In this document: positions 24,501-33,485 of the stretch, one piece after another
Position numbering within the stretch: the stretch's first letter is position 1
How the letters are laid out: the number at the start of each line of letters is the position of its first letter
Assembly (NCBI GenBank): GCA_020430865.1
Contig: JAGQIY010000990.1
Span: 1 to 46,566 of the forward strand
DNA from: Myxococcales bacterium
Lineage (GTDB): Bacteria > Myxococcota > Polyangia > Polyangiales > Polyangiaceae
Reading direction: 5' to 3'
Length of the DNA: 46,566 nucleotides
Program-made: the position numbers and the translations under genes
The notes under the pieces: model-generated
What the model saw: the letters and a program-made list of their open reading frames with translations, nothing else
The model's database searches: none
What the model was told of the DNA's origin: nothing

Positions 24501-24612
24501 GCGATGGGATTCGCATGACATAGCGTCGAGGTCGGAAACCAGCACCAAGTTTCTTTGTGTATTCCCGATGGGATAAGTCGAGAAAATGAGATCTTGTAGA
24601 AGATTCAGGTAG

Positions 24613-25314
24613 TTAGAAATCTTGGTACAGCGCAAGATGGGACCAGTCGAGCGCGCCAGAGCGCGCCAGCGTCAGGCGGTCCAGGTACTGCTGCCGCGGG
24701 ATCTCCCGAGCGCCGAGGCTGGCGAGGTGATCGGTCAAGAACTGCACGTCAAACAGCTCGAGACCCGCGCGAGCGAGGCTGGTGAGACACACGCTCAACG
24801 CCACCTTCGAGGCGTTGGTCACGCGATGGAACATGCTCTCCGCCGCGAAGGCTTTCCCGACTGCGACGCCGTACAATCCACCCACCAGCTGGCCTTGCTG
24901 CCAGACCTCGAAGCTGTGGGCGTGACCCAGGGCGAAGAGCTCATCGTAGGCGTCGAGCATCTCGGGCAGAATCCACGTCCCCTCGCTGCGTTCCGAGGCG
25001 CATGCCCGCATGACCTGGGAGAAAGCCCGATCGTAGCTGACCTCGAGCGCTCGTTTCCGGAGCAGCCGCCTCAAGCTGCGGGACACGTGCAGATCGCCTG
25101 GCTCCAGCACCGTTCTTGGATCTGGGCTCCACCAAAGCGGTGGGACGCCGCCATTGTACCAGGGGAAGATCCCGCGCTCGTACGCCGCCATCAGACGCCA
25201 GGGGGCCAGGTCTCCCCCGACCGCGACCAGTCCTTCTTCGTCGGCCAGGCGTGGGTCTGGGAAGGCCTCCCGGCGTCCTGGATGCAGCAGCTTTGGTGGT
25301 CGGGGGCGGTGCAC
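24613..25314 (-). CDS. aat: Leucyl/phenylalanyl-tRNA-protein transferase
   Basis: A 233-residue cytoplasmic enzyme that adds Leu or Phe from tRNA to proteins with N-terminal Lys or Arg, creating N-degrons for ClpS/ClpAP. Family features: [89 protein letters not shown] and [20 protein letters not shown]. Full length. It starts about 140 bp from the divergent ABC1 kinase gene. Confidence 0.96.
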   Translation of the reverse strand: MHRPRPPKLLHPGRREAFPDPRLADEEGLVAVGGDLAPWRLMAAYERGIFPWYNGGVPPLWWSPDPRTVLEPGDLHVSRSLRRLLRKRALEVSYDRAFSQVMRACASERSEGTWILPEMLDAYDELFALGHAHSFEVWQQGQLVGGLYGVAVGKAFAAESMFHRVTNASKVALSVCLTSLARAGLELFDVQFLTDHLASLGAREIPRQQYLDRLTLARSGALDWSHLALYQDF

Positions 25315-25457
25315 CTGGAGATGATAGCAGCGCGAGCGCCGCTCGCCGCGCCAGCGCGTGATCGGCCCAGAACCACCTTCGAGCGCCCGCTGGCTCGACC
25401 GCCGCGACGTACGCGGCGATTGTGCTAGGGTCCGCCCGCTCCACCGAGTCCGAGCCC

Positions 25458-26777
25458 ATGCGCTTCCTCGCTCTGTCCGTTCGCTTCGTGCACATCTCCC
25501 TGGTGTGCCTGGTCGCCTTCTTCGTGTACTGGGCGCGTAGAATTCCGCGTGGCTTTATCTCCAAGCAGGAGAGAGATCGTCTTCGGGGAGACGTGCTGGC
25601 CAAGCTCCTGGAGAAGCTGGGCGCGACGTTCATCAAGTTCGGGCAGATCCTGAGCACTCGCCCCGACCTGCTGAACGACGAGTACACTGGGGAGCTCGCG
25701 AAGCTGCAGGACGCCGTCAAGCCGGCGCCTTACGGGGCGATCAGCGCCGTGCTCGATCGGGAGCTGGGGGACAAGCGCAGTCGTATCGCCGAGATCAACA
25801 GTGAGTGCGTGGCGGCGGCGTCCGTCGCACAGGTTCACAAGGGCAGGCTGGACACCGGCGAGTCGGTCGCCATCAAGGTCCAGCGCCCGGACGCTCCAGG
25901 GCAGATCGAGCGCGATCTGGCCATCATGGCCATCGGAGCCCGGATCCTGGACAAGATCCCGACGCTTCACCTCTTGAGCTTGCCTGGCTCGGTGGAACGC
26001 TTCGGTGAGTCCTTGCGCGGGCAACTAGATTTCCGCAAGGAAGCCGAAAACAATCGACGCTTCGCCGCCAACTTCGCCGAGGTCGATGGCATCGACGTGC
26101 CTCGCTTGTTCGACGAGCTGTGCACCGAGCGGGTGATCGTGATGGAGTTCATCGACGGCGTGAAGGCCACGGAGCCGGAGAAGGTGGGAGGCGACCGCAA
26201 GCGCCTGGCGCGCCTCGGTGGCGAGTGCATCCTCAAGATGACCTTCACCGATGGATTCGTGCACGCCGACTTGCACCCGGGCAACATCATCCTCACCCGA
26301 GATAGCCGTGTCGTGCTGATCGACTTGGGGATGGTCACTGAAATCCCAGGCGATCTGCTGCGCCCCTGGGTGGAGACCTTCGTGGCGCTCAGCCAGCAGG
26401 ACGGCGCGCGCGCGGCCAGGGTGTTCTACGGCTATGCTCCCAGCGTGGGCTGCGACGACTACGCTGCCTTCGAGACCGAGGTGAAGAGCTACCTGAGCAA
26501 CCTCTACGGCAAGACGCTGGGCGAGGTGGAGGTCTCCCAGGCCGTGAGCGGTATGATGAACGTGCTGCGCAAGCACCGAGTGCAGATCGATCCCAGCTTC
26601 ACGGTCGTCAACTTGGCGATGCTGGTCGCAGAGGGCCTAGGCAAGCAGCTCGACCCGGAGATCGACCTGGTGCCCTTGGCCATGCCGTACCTGACGAACG
26701 CCATGCTCACGGCTCCCCCTGGTCGCGCTCCGAATCGAGAGATCCCCGGAGCAGAGCCGGAACCTCAGGCGGCCTAG
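25458..26777 (+). CDS. ABC1/AarF/UbiB-family kinase-like protein
   Basis: A 439-residue atypical kinase. ATG 25458 is chosen because it opens a hydrophobic segment (FLALSVRFVHISLVCLVAFFVYW), likely a membrane anchor; the frame extends 12 codons upstream. The ABC1 features are complete: the KxGQ motif (TFIKFGQILSTRPDLL), ASVAQVHKG (Ala-rich loop), the lysine in VAIKVQRP, HADLHPGNI and VLIDLGMV (metal-binding DLG in place of DFG). UbiB-type proteins are ATPases linked to ubiquinone or other isoprenoid-lipid metabolism, here most likely a quinone or membrane lipid. No ubiquinone genes are adjacent, so UbiB itself is not assigned. Confidence 0.88.
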   Translation: MRFLALSVRFVHISLVCLVAFFVYWARRIPRGFISKQERDRLRGDVLAKLLEKLGATFIKFGQILSTRPDLLNDEYTGELAKLQDAVKPAPYGAISAVLDRELGDKRSRIAEINSECVAAASVAQVHKGRLDTGESVAIKVQRPDAPGQIERDLAIMAIGARILDKIPTLHLLSLPGSVERFGESLRGQLDFRKEAENNRRFAANFAEVDGIDVPRLFDELCTERVIVMEFIDGVKATEPEKVGGDRKRLARLGGECILKMTFTDGFVHADLHPGNIILTRDSRVVLIDLGMVTEIPGDLLRPWVETFVALSQQDGARAARVFYGYAPSVGCDDYAAFETEVKSYLSNLYGKTLGEVEVSQAVSGMMNVLRKHRVQIDPSFTVVNLAMLVAEGLGKQLDPEIDLVPLAMPYLTNAMLTAPPGRAPNREIPGAEPEPQAA

Positions 26778-26967
26778 CAGGCCGTTCACAGCACCCCGCC
26801 AGGAAAGGTCAACACCAAGACGGCCGACGGACACCAGTGCAACGGTCCCGTGCTCGCCGCCACTGGAAAGGCCGAGAACACCCAGGACGTTCGACGCGGT
26901 AGCGCCGATCAGCTGTCCTGGGGTCAGGCTCTCGGGGCGATCGGTCATGGGTTGAACGTATCGCTAG

Positions 26968-28170
26968 CTAGACGCTACGTCGATTTTTCCCGGAGGAATT
27001 GCTGGCGCTTTCCCGTTCACGGTCTCCGGCGTCGGCTTCTCCCACGCGGTGACGCTCGTGCTCATCCGAGCCGACCCGAGTTCGCTCGCCCTTCGAGCGG
27101 TGGCGTCCGGTTCCGCCCAGCTGTTCCTGGAAGCGCTCCAGCTTGAGTCCGCCACTCATGTAGAACCAGACCACAGCGGCGATCATCAGGCTCATCAGCG
27201 GCACCATCAGACTGAACCGAGTCGAGCTGGAGAACCAGAAGCCCGCTCCGAAGATCACCAGGATCAACGGCGGCGTGAAGGGGCGCGCTCGTCCAGGCCG
27301 TGGCTCTGCCCCCGAGCTCGCTCCAGAGCGAGCCTGCGTTGCTCGTCTGCCCGCGCGCCAGTAGTCACGCGCCGACTCGGCTCGGAGGGCTGCGAGGGCC
27401 GGGCCCAGGTCGCGAGTGCGTCGATCGGGATCGGGGGTGAGCATGCCCTGGAGCAGGTGGACCAGGCGACGATCGGCGCTCGCGCCGAGCGCAGCCGCGA
27501 CGTCGATGCCCAGGCCCTCGTGAGGTTGCTTGTCCGGTTCCACCCCGGTCAGGAGCGTCAGGGCAGTCGCGCCCAGGCCGTAAACGTCGCTGACGGGTAG
27601 CGCGCGACCTTGGAACTGCTCTGGCGCCATGTAGCCGAAGGTCCCAACGACGGTGCTCCCGTCCTGCTTCAATTGATCCCGCACGGAACCAAAATCCACG
27701 ACAGCGTAGCTCCCGTCTGCGCGGCGCAGGATGTTGCCGGGCTTGATGTCGCGATGAATCACGGGGGGCGCGCGGCGCGAGAGGTAGGTCAAGACGTCGG
27801 ACAACTGTTGCAACAAGTCGATGACCTGGCTCTGATCGAGCAGCTCCCCACGGCGCCGCAGCTCCGAGAGGGCCTCACCTCCAACCAGGCTCATCACCAG
27901 GTAGAGCGCGCCCCGTTCCTCGAAGTGGTCCAGGTGTCGCGGCAACGAGGGGTGGTTCAGCTGCGCCAGTACCCGAGCTTCACGCTCGGCGAGCTCGACG
28001 TCCTTCCAGCTGGAGGCTCCTCGCACGCTGAAGCGCTTGATCGCGACCAGGGTGCCGTCCCGCTTGTCGATCGCCTCCAGGGTCTGGCCCTGTGCGCCCT
28101 CGCCGATCAGGCGTGTCACCACGTAGCGTCCTTCGCCGAGACCGTCTCCCGTCGTTGGAGTGGAAGTCAT
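26968..28170 (-). CDS. Membrane-anchored Ser/Thr protein kinase
   Basis: A 400-residue eukaryotic-like kinase. Residues about 15-270 form the catalytic domain: Gly-rich loop IGEGAQGQT, VAIKRF lysine, VIHRDIKPGNIL catalytic loop, VVDFGSVRD, GTFGYMAPEQF, and VSDVYGLGATAL. After a basic linker, two hydrophobic segments follow (about 295-315, PLILVIFGAGFWFS, and 318-340, LMVPLMSLMIAAVVWFYM), then a charged Arg/Glu tail. The start overlaps the stop of the DUF924 gene (ATGA), so the two are translationally coupled. The gene is 190 bp from the convergent ABC1 gene. Confidence 0.92.
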   Translation of the reverse strand: MTSTPTTGDGLGEGRYVVTRLIGEGAQGQTLEAIDKRDGTLVAIKRFSVRGASSWKDVELAEREARVLAQLNHPSLPRHLDHFEERGALYLVMSLVGGEALSELRRRGELLDQSQVIDLLQQLSDVLTYLSRRAPPVIHRDIKPGNILRRADGSYAVVDFGSVRDQLKQDGSTVVGTFGYMAPEQFQGRALPVSDVYGLGATALTLLTGVEPDKQPHEGLGIDVAAALGASADRRLVHLLQGMLTPDPDRRTRDLGPALAALRAESARDYWRAGRRATQARSGASSGAEPRPGRARPFTPPLILVIFGAGFWFSSSTRFSLMVPLMSLMIAAVVWFYMSGGLKLERFQEQLGGTGRHRSKGERTRVGSDEHERHRVGEADAGDRERESASNSSGKNRRSV

Positions 28171-28781
28171 TTCTTGCTCTGGCCGAACGTCTCGGCGTCC
28201 CCCGCGAGGTACTCGGCTTCTGCTGGAGTATTCTCTCTGCCCAAGATGGAGTTTCTGTGGGGAAAGCGACCGTAGCGCACGATCAGGTCGCGATGCATTC
28301 GGGCGAACTTGACGTTGTTCTCGAACGACTTCCTGAGCTCTCCGTCGGCTGTCTCGGCGAGCTGCTCGAACACGCGCAGCGCTTGGTCCTGAGCCTCCAG
28401 GGTTTCGCTGTGCATCAGCGGCATGTAGAGGAACGGTCGCTCGACCCGTCGCAGCGCTCTGTCGTGCCCAGCCTCGATCCCCTCGCGGCAGTACCGCAGC
28501 GCGAGTTCGTCGCTGGCGAAGGCGCGTGCAGTGCCGCGATAGATGTTACGGGTGAACTGGTCGAGCAGGATGATGACCGCCAAGCGACCTCGTGCGGTCC
28601 TCGTCCAGTCCTCCAGCTCGCCTCGCGCCGCCAGCTCCACGGCTTCTCCGAAGCGGCTCTGAATCCGTTGATCCAGCGCAGCGTCGGAGGCGAACCACAG
28701 GCTGCCCTGCTGCTGAATGACCGCGAGGTCCTGTTGCTCGCTGCCGAACCAGAAGGTCAGGATCTCGTCGGAGTCAGCCAT
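28167..28781 (-). CDS. DUF924-family protein
   Basis: A 204-residue cytoplasmic helical protein of the DUF924 (TPR-like) family. Characteristic parts: ILTFWFG at the N-terminus, LWFASDAALDQRIQSRFG, LIILLDQFTRNIYRGTARAFASD in the form AVIILLDQFTRNIYRG, FLYMPLMHSE, and FARMHRDLIVRYGRFPHRN with NSILGRENTPAEAEYL near the end. Family function is not established. Its stop overlaps the kinase start by 4 bp, so it may act with or be modified by that kinase, though this is only context. Confidence 0.93.
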   Translation of the reverse strand: MADSDEILTFWFGSEQQDLAVIQQQGSLWFASDAALDQRIQSRFGEAVELAARGELEDWTRTARGRLAVIILLDQFTRNIYRGTARAFASDELALRYCREGIEAGHDRALRRVERPFLYMPLMHSETLEAQDQALRVFEQLAETADGELRKSFENNVKFARMHRDLIVRYGRFPHRNSILGRENTPAEAEYLAGDAETFGQSKK

Positions 28782-28813
28782 CGACGTAGGCTACCGTCGA
28801 GCGGTGCCTGCCG

Positions 28814-29182
28814 CTAGCCGCGGCTCTTGACGTCGTCGTCGGTTCCGAGCTTGCCATCGCGGCCGGGCGAGAAGACGGTGACGTCGTTCGCGTCACAGCT
28901 GACGCGGAAACGCGAGCCCCAGGGATCCTCCACCTCGTCGTCGAGCACCTTGTCACGCTGCAGCTGCGTCAGTGTCGGGCAGCCGGTGTGTTCGGACCGC
29001 CAGTCGCGGGCCGCGTCGCGGATCTTCCCCGCCGTCTTGACGGCTTGCCCGGCGTCGTCCTTTGCTGCCGCGTCGCTGCTGAAGAGCCAGTAGCCGCCTC
29101 CGAGGGAGAGCGCTGCGCCCAGCAGGGCGATGGCTTCGAAGCGAGACAGTTTGCGGCGACGGGTGGGGCGTGTGCGAGTCAT
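28814..29182 (-). CDS. GspG-like (major pseudopilin-type) anchored protein
   Basis: A 122-residue protein with a basic N-terminus (RTRPTRRRKLSRF), one membrane segment (EAIALLGAALSLGGGYWLF), and a periplasmic domain ending in DPWGSRFRVSC ... VTVFSPGRDGKLGTDDDV. The DPWG and the Gly/Asp-rich end match the calcium-binding C-terminus of type II secretion pseudopilins such as GspG. The prepilin peptidase site (Gly-Phe-Thr-Leu-x-Glu before the helix) is not evident; RFEAIALL has a Glu but lacks the preceding Gly. The protein may therefore remain a membrane-anchored relative rather than a polymerising pilin. It sits alone, away from other gsp genes. Confidence 0.75.
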   Translation of the reverse strand: MTRTRPTRRRKLSRFEAIALLGAALSLGGGYWLFSSDAAAKDDAGQAVKTAGKIRDAARDWRSEHTGCPTLTQLQRDKVLDDEVEDPWGSRFRVSCDANDVTVFSPGRDGKLGTDDDVKSRG

Positions 29183-29708
29183 CGAGGTCTGTGCTGGAGG
29201 CTGAAGGGCGACGGTTCGTTAATCGGCGTTCGAGGGCGTCGCCTTACAGGCGAGCGGAAGAGTGAAGAGCCGCGCAGGGACTCGGCTCACGGCTTGGCGG
29301 GCGTGAGCCGATGCGAACGGAGGCTTGGCTGTCTCTCCGGTGCTGGACGCTTGGCAGGTTTCCAGCTCGTAACGCTTGGCTTGGTTGGTTGCTTCTTGGG
29401 TCTGGGATGGGAGCCCTGCGCGGCTCTGAGGATGACAGGAGCAAGACGTGTGCCGAGCGCTATCGAGAGCCGCGGGTAGTCCACGTCGCAGCTGTTCTGC
29501 TGCGGGTTTGGGGATCGGGGGGAGGGCAGCGTCGGCGTGAACGACGCCCGCGGCCGACGACAATCTGACTCGCGCCGAGCAACGGGAAGGAGTGGCCCTG
29601 CCAGTTTGTCAGATGAGCAGGCGTTCGCGGGCTCGAGGCGCCAAAGCCGCCGATTGGCCGTGTGTCGGGGTGGCAAACGCAGGCTTACCGACTATCAAAA
29701 CCATAGGG
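29183..29708. other. Divergent intergenic region with no gene seen
   Basis: About 525 bp between the GspG-like gene and nhaA. Short frames exist but none has a ribosome binding site or recognisable product. It contains a variant of the G-rich intergenic motif near 29517-29535 (GGGGGGAGGGCAGCGTCGG) that resembles the copy at 17358. Confidence 0.55.
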
Positions 29709-31130
29709 ATGGCTACTCGCACCACTCAGCCCGGCGTCGGCGCGCCCCCGGAGACTTCGCTGGCAGCCAACCGCCTGAAGGTCGCCTTGATGGCTCCCAT
29801 CGAGGCCTTCCTCCACGTCCAAGCCGCGAGCGGCTTGCTCCTGCTCGCCATGGCGGTGATCGCGCTGGTGTGGGCAAACTCACCCTGGCACGAGAGCTAC
29901 GCTCACCTGTGGCATCTGGAGTTCGGGGTCGAGGTCGGTCAACTCAACTTCAAGCGCCCGCTGCACTTCTGGATCAACGACGGCCTGATGACGATCTTCT
30001 TCTTCGTCGTCGGTCTGGAGATCAAGCGCGAGATATTGGACGGCGAGCTCAGCGAGCTGAAGCGTGCCGCCTTGCCCATCGCAGCAGCCGTGGGTGGCAT
30101 GCTGGTCCCGGCGCTGATCTACATGAGCCTGAACCCTGGGGGCGAGCCGCACTCCGGGTGGGGGATCCCGATGGCGACGGATATCGCCTTCGCGGTGGGC
30201 ATCCTGTCGTTGCTGGGGCCGCGAGTCCCCGCGGCGCTGCGCATCTTGCTGCTCGCCTTGGCCATCATCGACGACATTGGTGCGATCATCGTGATCGCGA
30301 TCTTCTACTCCAAGGGCATCCAGATCGACGGGCTAGTGCTCGTGGGGTCTGGCTTTGCGCTGGTGTTCCTGATGCAGCGTTTCGGTGTGCGGCTTGCCAC
30401 CATGTACATCCCGAGCGGCATCTTGATATGGGCGGGGATGCTGCGTTTCGGTGTGCACCCGACCATCGCCGGCGTGCTGCTCGGCCTGGCCACTCCCCAC
30501 GTCTCCTGGTTCGGCAAGGAGGGTTTCCTCTCGGAAGCGAACAAGGCGCTCGGCGACTTCAATCAAAGGCTGGAAGACCCCGAGGCTGACGACCACTCGC
30601 TGTTCGAGCCGCTCGACAGGCTGGCGACCGCACGCCGCGAGGCCTTCAGCCCTCTTCAGCGCCTGGAGTCCAATCTTCACGGTTACGTGGCCTATTTCAT
30701 CATGCCCGTCTTCGCGCTGGCGAACGCCGGGGTGAACTTGCGTGGTATCGACCTGGATCTACCCAATGCGGGCACAGTGGGCTTCGGAGTTGCCCTGGGC
30801 CTGATGGTAGGCAAGCCACTGGGGATCACCCTGGCGGCGTTCCTGGCGGTGAAGATCGGCGTTGCGGCGCTTCCGCGAGGAGTCAACTGGCGCGGTGTTT
30901 TCGTCGTGGGGTGCGTCGGAGGGATCGGATTCACGATGGCGATCTTCATCGCGGAGCTGGCCTTCGCGGGCAGTCCTTTCCTTGGCGTCTCCAAGCTCGC
31001 AGTCCTGGTCGGCTCCGGGCTGATCGCGGTGATCGGACTGGTGCTCGGCAAGCTGCTGCTCTCCGAGCACATGCCAGAAGAGATCGCGCGCATTTCCGTG
31101 GCCCGCGCCGAGTCGTCGACCGAGTACTGA
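29709..31130 (+). CDS. nhaA: NhaA-family Na+/H+ antiporter
   Basis: A 473-residue inner-membrane antiporter (start ATG 29709; the frame is open 39 codons upstream but without membrane-protein character). Family hallmarks: FLHVQAASGLLLLAMAVIALVWANSPW in parts, FFVVGLEIKREILDGEL, PMATDIAFAVGILSLLG, the paired Asp of the ion site in LAIIDDIGAI, FFIMPVFALANAG-like YFIMPVFALANAG, GKPLGITLAAFLAV, and GGIGFTMAIFIAELAF. It exports Na+ (or Li+) in exchange for H+ and helps pH homeostasis. The central hydrophilic loop (about residues 275-320) is longer than in E. coli NhaA, as in many other NhaA proteins. Confidence 0.95.
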   Translation: MATRTTQPGVGAPPETSLAANRLKVALMAPIEAFLHVQAASGLLLLAMAVIALVWANSPWHESYAHLWHLEFGVEVGQLNFKRPLHFWINDGLMTIFFFVVGLEIKREILDGELSELKRAALPIAAAVGGMLVPALIYMSLNPGGEPHSGWGIPMATDIAFAVGILSLLGPRVPAALRILLLALAIIDDIGAIIVIAIFYSKGIQIDGLVLVGSGFALVFLMQRFGVRLATMYIPSGILIWAGMLRFGVHPTIAGVLLGLATPHVSWFGKEGFLSEANKALGDFNQRLEDPEADDHSLFEPLDRLATARREAFSPLQRLESNLHGYVAYFIMPVFALANAGVNLRGIDLDLPNAGTVGFGVALGLMVGKPLGITLAAFLAVKIGVAALPRGVNWRGVFVVGCVGGIGFTMAIFIAELAFAGSPFLGVSKLAVLVGSGLIAVIGLVLGKLLLSEHMPEEIARISVARAESSTEY

Positions 31131-31167
31131 GGTGGGCAGCTGCGGGCGTGTCCGCTATAAGCCCCTC

Positions 31168-31425
31168 ATGAGCTCACACCCGACGAACTTCCAGGGCGAC
31201 GTCACCCAGGCCATCAAGGAGTCCATCGAGGCTGGCATCGATGGCGCCACGGCGCACGTCAGCGGCGCCGGCGGCCACTTCAGCATCGAGGTGGTCGCCG
31301 CGGTCTTCGAGGGCAAGTCCATGCTGGAGAGCCAGCGCATGGTCTACAAGACCATCGCCCACCTGATGGCAGGCGATCTGGCACCGGTGCACGCCGTCGA
31401 TACGCTCAAGACGCGCGCCAGCTGA
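31168..31425 (+). CDS. BolA/IbaG-family protein
   Basis: An 85-residue protein with the BolA fold. ATG 31168 is chosen over an upstream start at 31132 because the family starts here. Core: ATAHVSGAGGHFSIEVVAAVFEGKSMLESQRMVYKTIAHLMAG, with the conserved His-Phe and the F-E-G-K-S loop; the usual RHR of BolA is replaced by SQR, as in IbaG-type members. BolA proteins bind iron-sulfur clusters with monothiol glutaredoxins. No glutaredoxin gene is adjacent. It is 37 nt behind nhaA and may be co-transcribed. A hairpin overlaps its stop codon. Confidence 0.88.
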   Translation: MSSHPTNFQGDVTQAIKESIEAGIDGATAHVSGAGGHFSIEVVAAVFEGKSMLESQRMVYKTIAHLMAGDLAPVHAVDTLKTRAS

Positions 31426-31444
31426 GCGCTCGGGGCTAGCGCTC
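31424..31444. terminator. Hairpin between convergent bolA-like and membrane-protein genes
   Basis: GAGCGCT (31424-31430) pairs with AGCGCTC (31438-31444) around a 7-nt loop; it begins within the stop codon of the BolA-like gene and lies 30 nt from the stop of the convergent gene. No U-run. Confidence 0.4.
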
Positions 31445-31474
31445 CTCGACCTCTTGCTAGCGTCCTGGTCGGCG

Positions 31475-31948
31475 TCACGACGGGTAGAAATGCTTCCGCG
31501 TCCGCTCGCGCAGCAACACCCAGAGACCGTAGCCGCCAAGGGGCAGGCAACACAGACAGCACAGGGCGTAGGCGGCGACGGCGACGGCGTGGGCCCAGCG
31601 TCTGCGGCGCCGAAAGCCGACATTGGCGAACAGGGCACAAAGCGCTGGTGGAGAATAGAAAGCGTCGACGAAGAAGGCCATCAAGACACCCTGCAGGGTC
31701 GGGTCCATGCCTCGACCGAACGGGGGTTGGTCGTGGGCGATCGAGACGTAGACTGGCACGCTGATCAGCACCAGCAGCATCCAGGCCCCGAACACCATCC
31801 ACAAACCGACGCGCATGAGCGTGAAGTTGATGTCACTGGGCAATGCGTTGAGCGTCGATGGTGGCGCCGCGAGCAACTCGGCCTTCGGAGGCGCAAAGGG
31901 TTCGAGGGGCGCCTCGTCGTCTACGGGTGGTTGCACGCCCGGCAGCAT
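31475..31948 (-). CDS. Small integral membrane protein
   Basis: Not recognised. The ATG at 31948 is chosen over an upstream start because it lies in the gap after the upstream gene and is preceded by a purine-rich AGGACGGA. The protein (157 residues) has a Pro/Ala/Glu-rich cytoplasmic N-terminus (VQPPVDDEAPLEPFAPPKAEL), then about three hydrophobic segments: VGLWMVFGAWMLLVLISVPVY, GVLMAFFVDAFYSPPALCALF, and AVAVAAYALCCLCCLPLGGY. The RRRRR between segments two and three should face the cytoplasm. It follows the copper monooxygenase gene on the same strand after about 62 nt. Confidence 0.65.
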   Translation of the reverse strand: MLPGVQPPVDDEAPLEPFAPPKAELLAAPPSTLNALPSDINFTLMRVGLWMVFGAWMLLVLISVPVYVSIAHDQPPFGRGMDPTLQGVLMAFFVDAFYSPPALCALFANVGFRRRRRWAHAVAVAAYALCCLCCLPLGGYGLWVLLRERTRKHFYPS

Positions 31949-32010
31949 AGCGAGCTTTCCGTCCTCATGCTCCCTGCGACGGGACGCGCAGGCCGGGCTA
32001 CTCCCCCGAG

Positions 32011-33273
32011 CTAGTTGCCGAGGCAGGCATCGATCTCGGGCTGGCACTGCTCCGTGCCACCATGAGCGAAAATGCAGCCCACGGCGTCGGAGAACAGCAC
32101 CGAGTCCTCCTCCTTCACGTCAGCGACGCAGCCGGTGACCCCTTCGAGGCCCTTGCTCGCGTTCGACTGAAGGCACAGCAGACTCTGAGCACACGTCTTG
32201 GTTCCGTCGCCGATCCACTTGGCTCCGATCTGCTGGGTGCCGATGCCATCGTCTTGATCGTAGGAGCAGAAGCTCGCACCGGTGGTCGCCGGGTAGTAGG
32301 CGCCTATGAACATGCACATCTCGTCGGTCGTGCGCGGCCCCTGATAGATCGTGTCTTGCTCGGGATTGTCGTAGGAGCAGTGGTAGTCGATCTGACTGCC
32401 GCCCTTGATGCCGAGGCCGCTGTCCCAGGTCTTGACCGGAACGTCCTCCCAGCGATCGTTCTGGTAGAGCAGCGCAGGGTCCTTGCCGTCCTCTAGAATT
32501 TCCGCAGAGTAACCCACGCCGCGGGCGTGCATGTGGCTCTGAGCGTTGAGCAGCGTGATGTCATGGGGCACCTGGCAGCGCATGCGAGCCTGCGACCTGG
32601 ACATCCCGTTCGCGCGGATGAAGATGTTGTAGTAGAAGAGGATGCCCCCTTCGTGCTCGACCTGCGCGTCGGGGATGGTCTCGAGGTTGATCTTCACCTC
32701 GGGCTCGAGCGTTTCCGTGGTCGTGTTGATGTAGTGGGCGTTGATCATCAGCACGGTGTTTGGCTCGATACGCATCGCGACGTTGTCGGGAAAGTTCGAG
32801 AACGTCCCACCTTCGGCATTCTGCGAGCCGCCGATCACGTCGAGGACGTCCCAGCCGTTGCTCGCCCCATCGGAGCAATCGAACACGCCACTGGTGTCCA
32901 CCTGGGTGCCGTCCTGCTTCTGCGTCGGGATCTCCCGATACTTCGTGCGGTAGAGCAGGACGTGGTGGCTGCCTTCCGTGAAACGTGTTTCCGTGCGGTT
33001 AATATTGAGCCCGCTGGCTGGCATCTGGATGAACTTGCAGTGCTCCACCTCGGCGCCCGACTCGATCTCCGTGCGCATCTCGAGCTGCATTCCCTTGCCC
33101 TCGGGCGGCGGCGCGAGCAGCTCGCCCGAGTCCCCGGAGTCCGGGCCGGAGTCCGAGCAGCCCAGGGCCAGGCTCATCACGCCGACGCAGGGCGCGGCGC
33201 GCAAGGCGCGCCGGGCTGGAGACGAATGAACGAGCCGCGGCGCGGCGCTGAGGGGGAGCAAGGTGGGGCGCAT
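32011..33273 (-). CDS. Copper type II ascorbate-dependent monooxygenase-like lipoprotein
   Basis: A 420-residue exported protein related to peptidylglycine alpha-hydroxylating monooxygenase (PHM) and dopamine beta-monooxygenase. The signal peptide ends in a lipobox, LALGC (Cys 39). All copper ligands expected from PHM can be placed: His103-His104 in GSHHVLLY and His180 in INAHYIN for the first copper, His247-x-His249 in QSHMHARG and Met319 in DEMCMF for the second. The order and spacing match the family. Cys residues along the chain could form disulfides. Such enzymes hydroxylate C-H bonds next to nitrogen or aromatic groups; the substrate here is unknown. It has a small membrane protein downstream on the same strand. 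Confidence 0.82.
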   Translation of the reverse strand: MRPTLLPLSAAPRLVHSSPARRALRAAPCVGVMSLALGCSDSGPDSGDSGELLAPPPEGKGMQLEMRTEIESGAEVEHCKFIQMPASGLNINRTETRFTEGSHHVLLYRTKYREIPTQKQDGTQVDTSGVFDCSDGASNGWDVLDVIGGSQNAEGGTFSNFPDNVAMRIEPNTVLMINAHYINTTTETLEPEVKINLETIPDAQVEHEGGILFYYNIFIRANGMSRSQARMRCQVPHDITLLNAQSHMHARGVGYSAEILEDGKDPALLYQNDRWEDVPVKTWDSGLGIKGGSQIDYHCSYDNPEQDTIYQGPRTTDEMCMFIGAYYPATTGASFCSYDQDDGIGTQQIGAKWIGDGTKTCAQSLLCLQSNASKGLEGVTGCVADVKEEDSVLFSDAVGCIFAHGGTEQCQPEIDACLGN

Positions 33274-33485
33274 GGATCTCCTCGGGTTCGGGGTCTAGAG
33301 GGTACTGAGTGCCACGCAGCGTCGCAACGTCGTGGCTCGATGTTTCCGGTTGGATAGGACGTTCCACTCAGGCTCATGTAGGTCGGCGGCTCACCTGACC
33401 AGATGACGTCTTGGCGTCGAGCTGCCGAAGTGAGGCGCCCCCGCGACTCAGCCCAAGGAATGGCGCGCTCGGCGTACTAAAGTGG

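Noticed and set aside
26637..26948. Minus-strand frame of 103 codons between the ABC1 gene and the kinase
   Set aside because: It overlaps the 3' end of the ABC1 gene by 140 bp, has no ribosome binding site, and its second half is Arg-rich shadow sequence.
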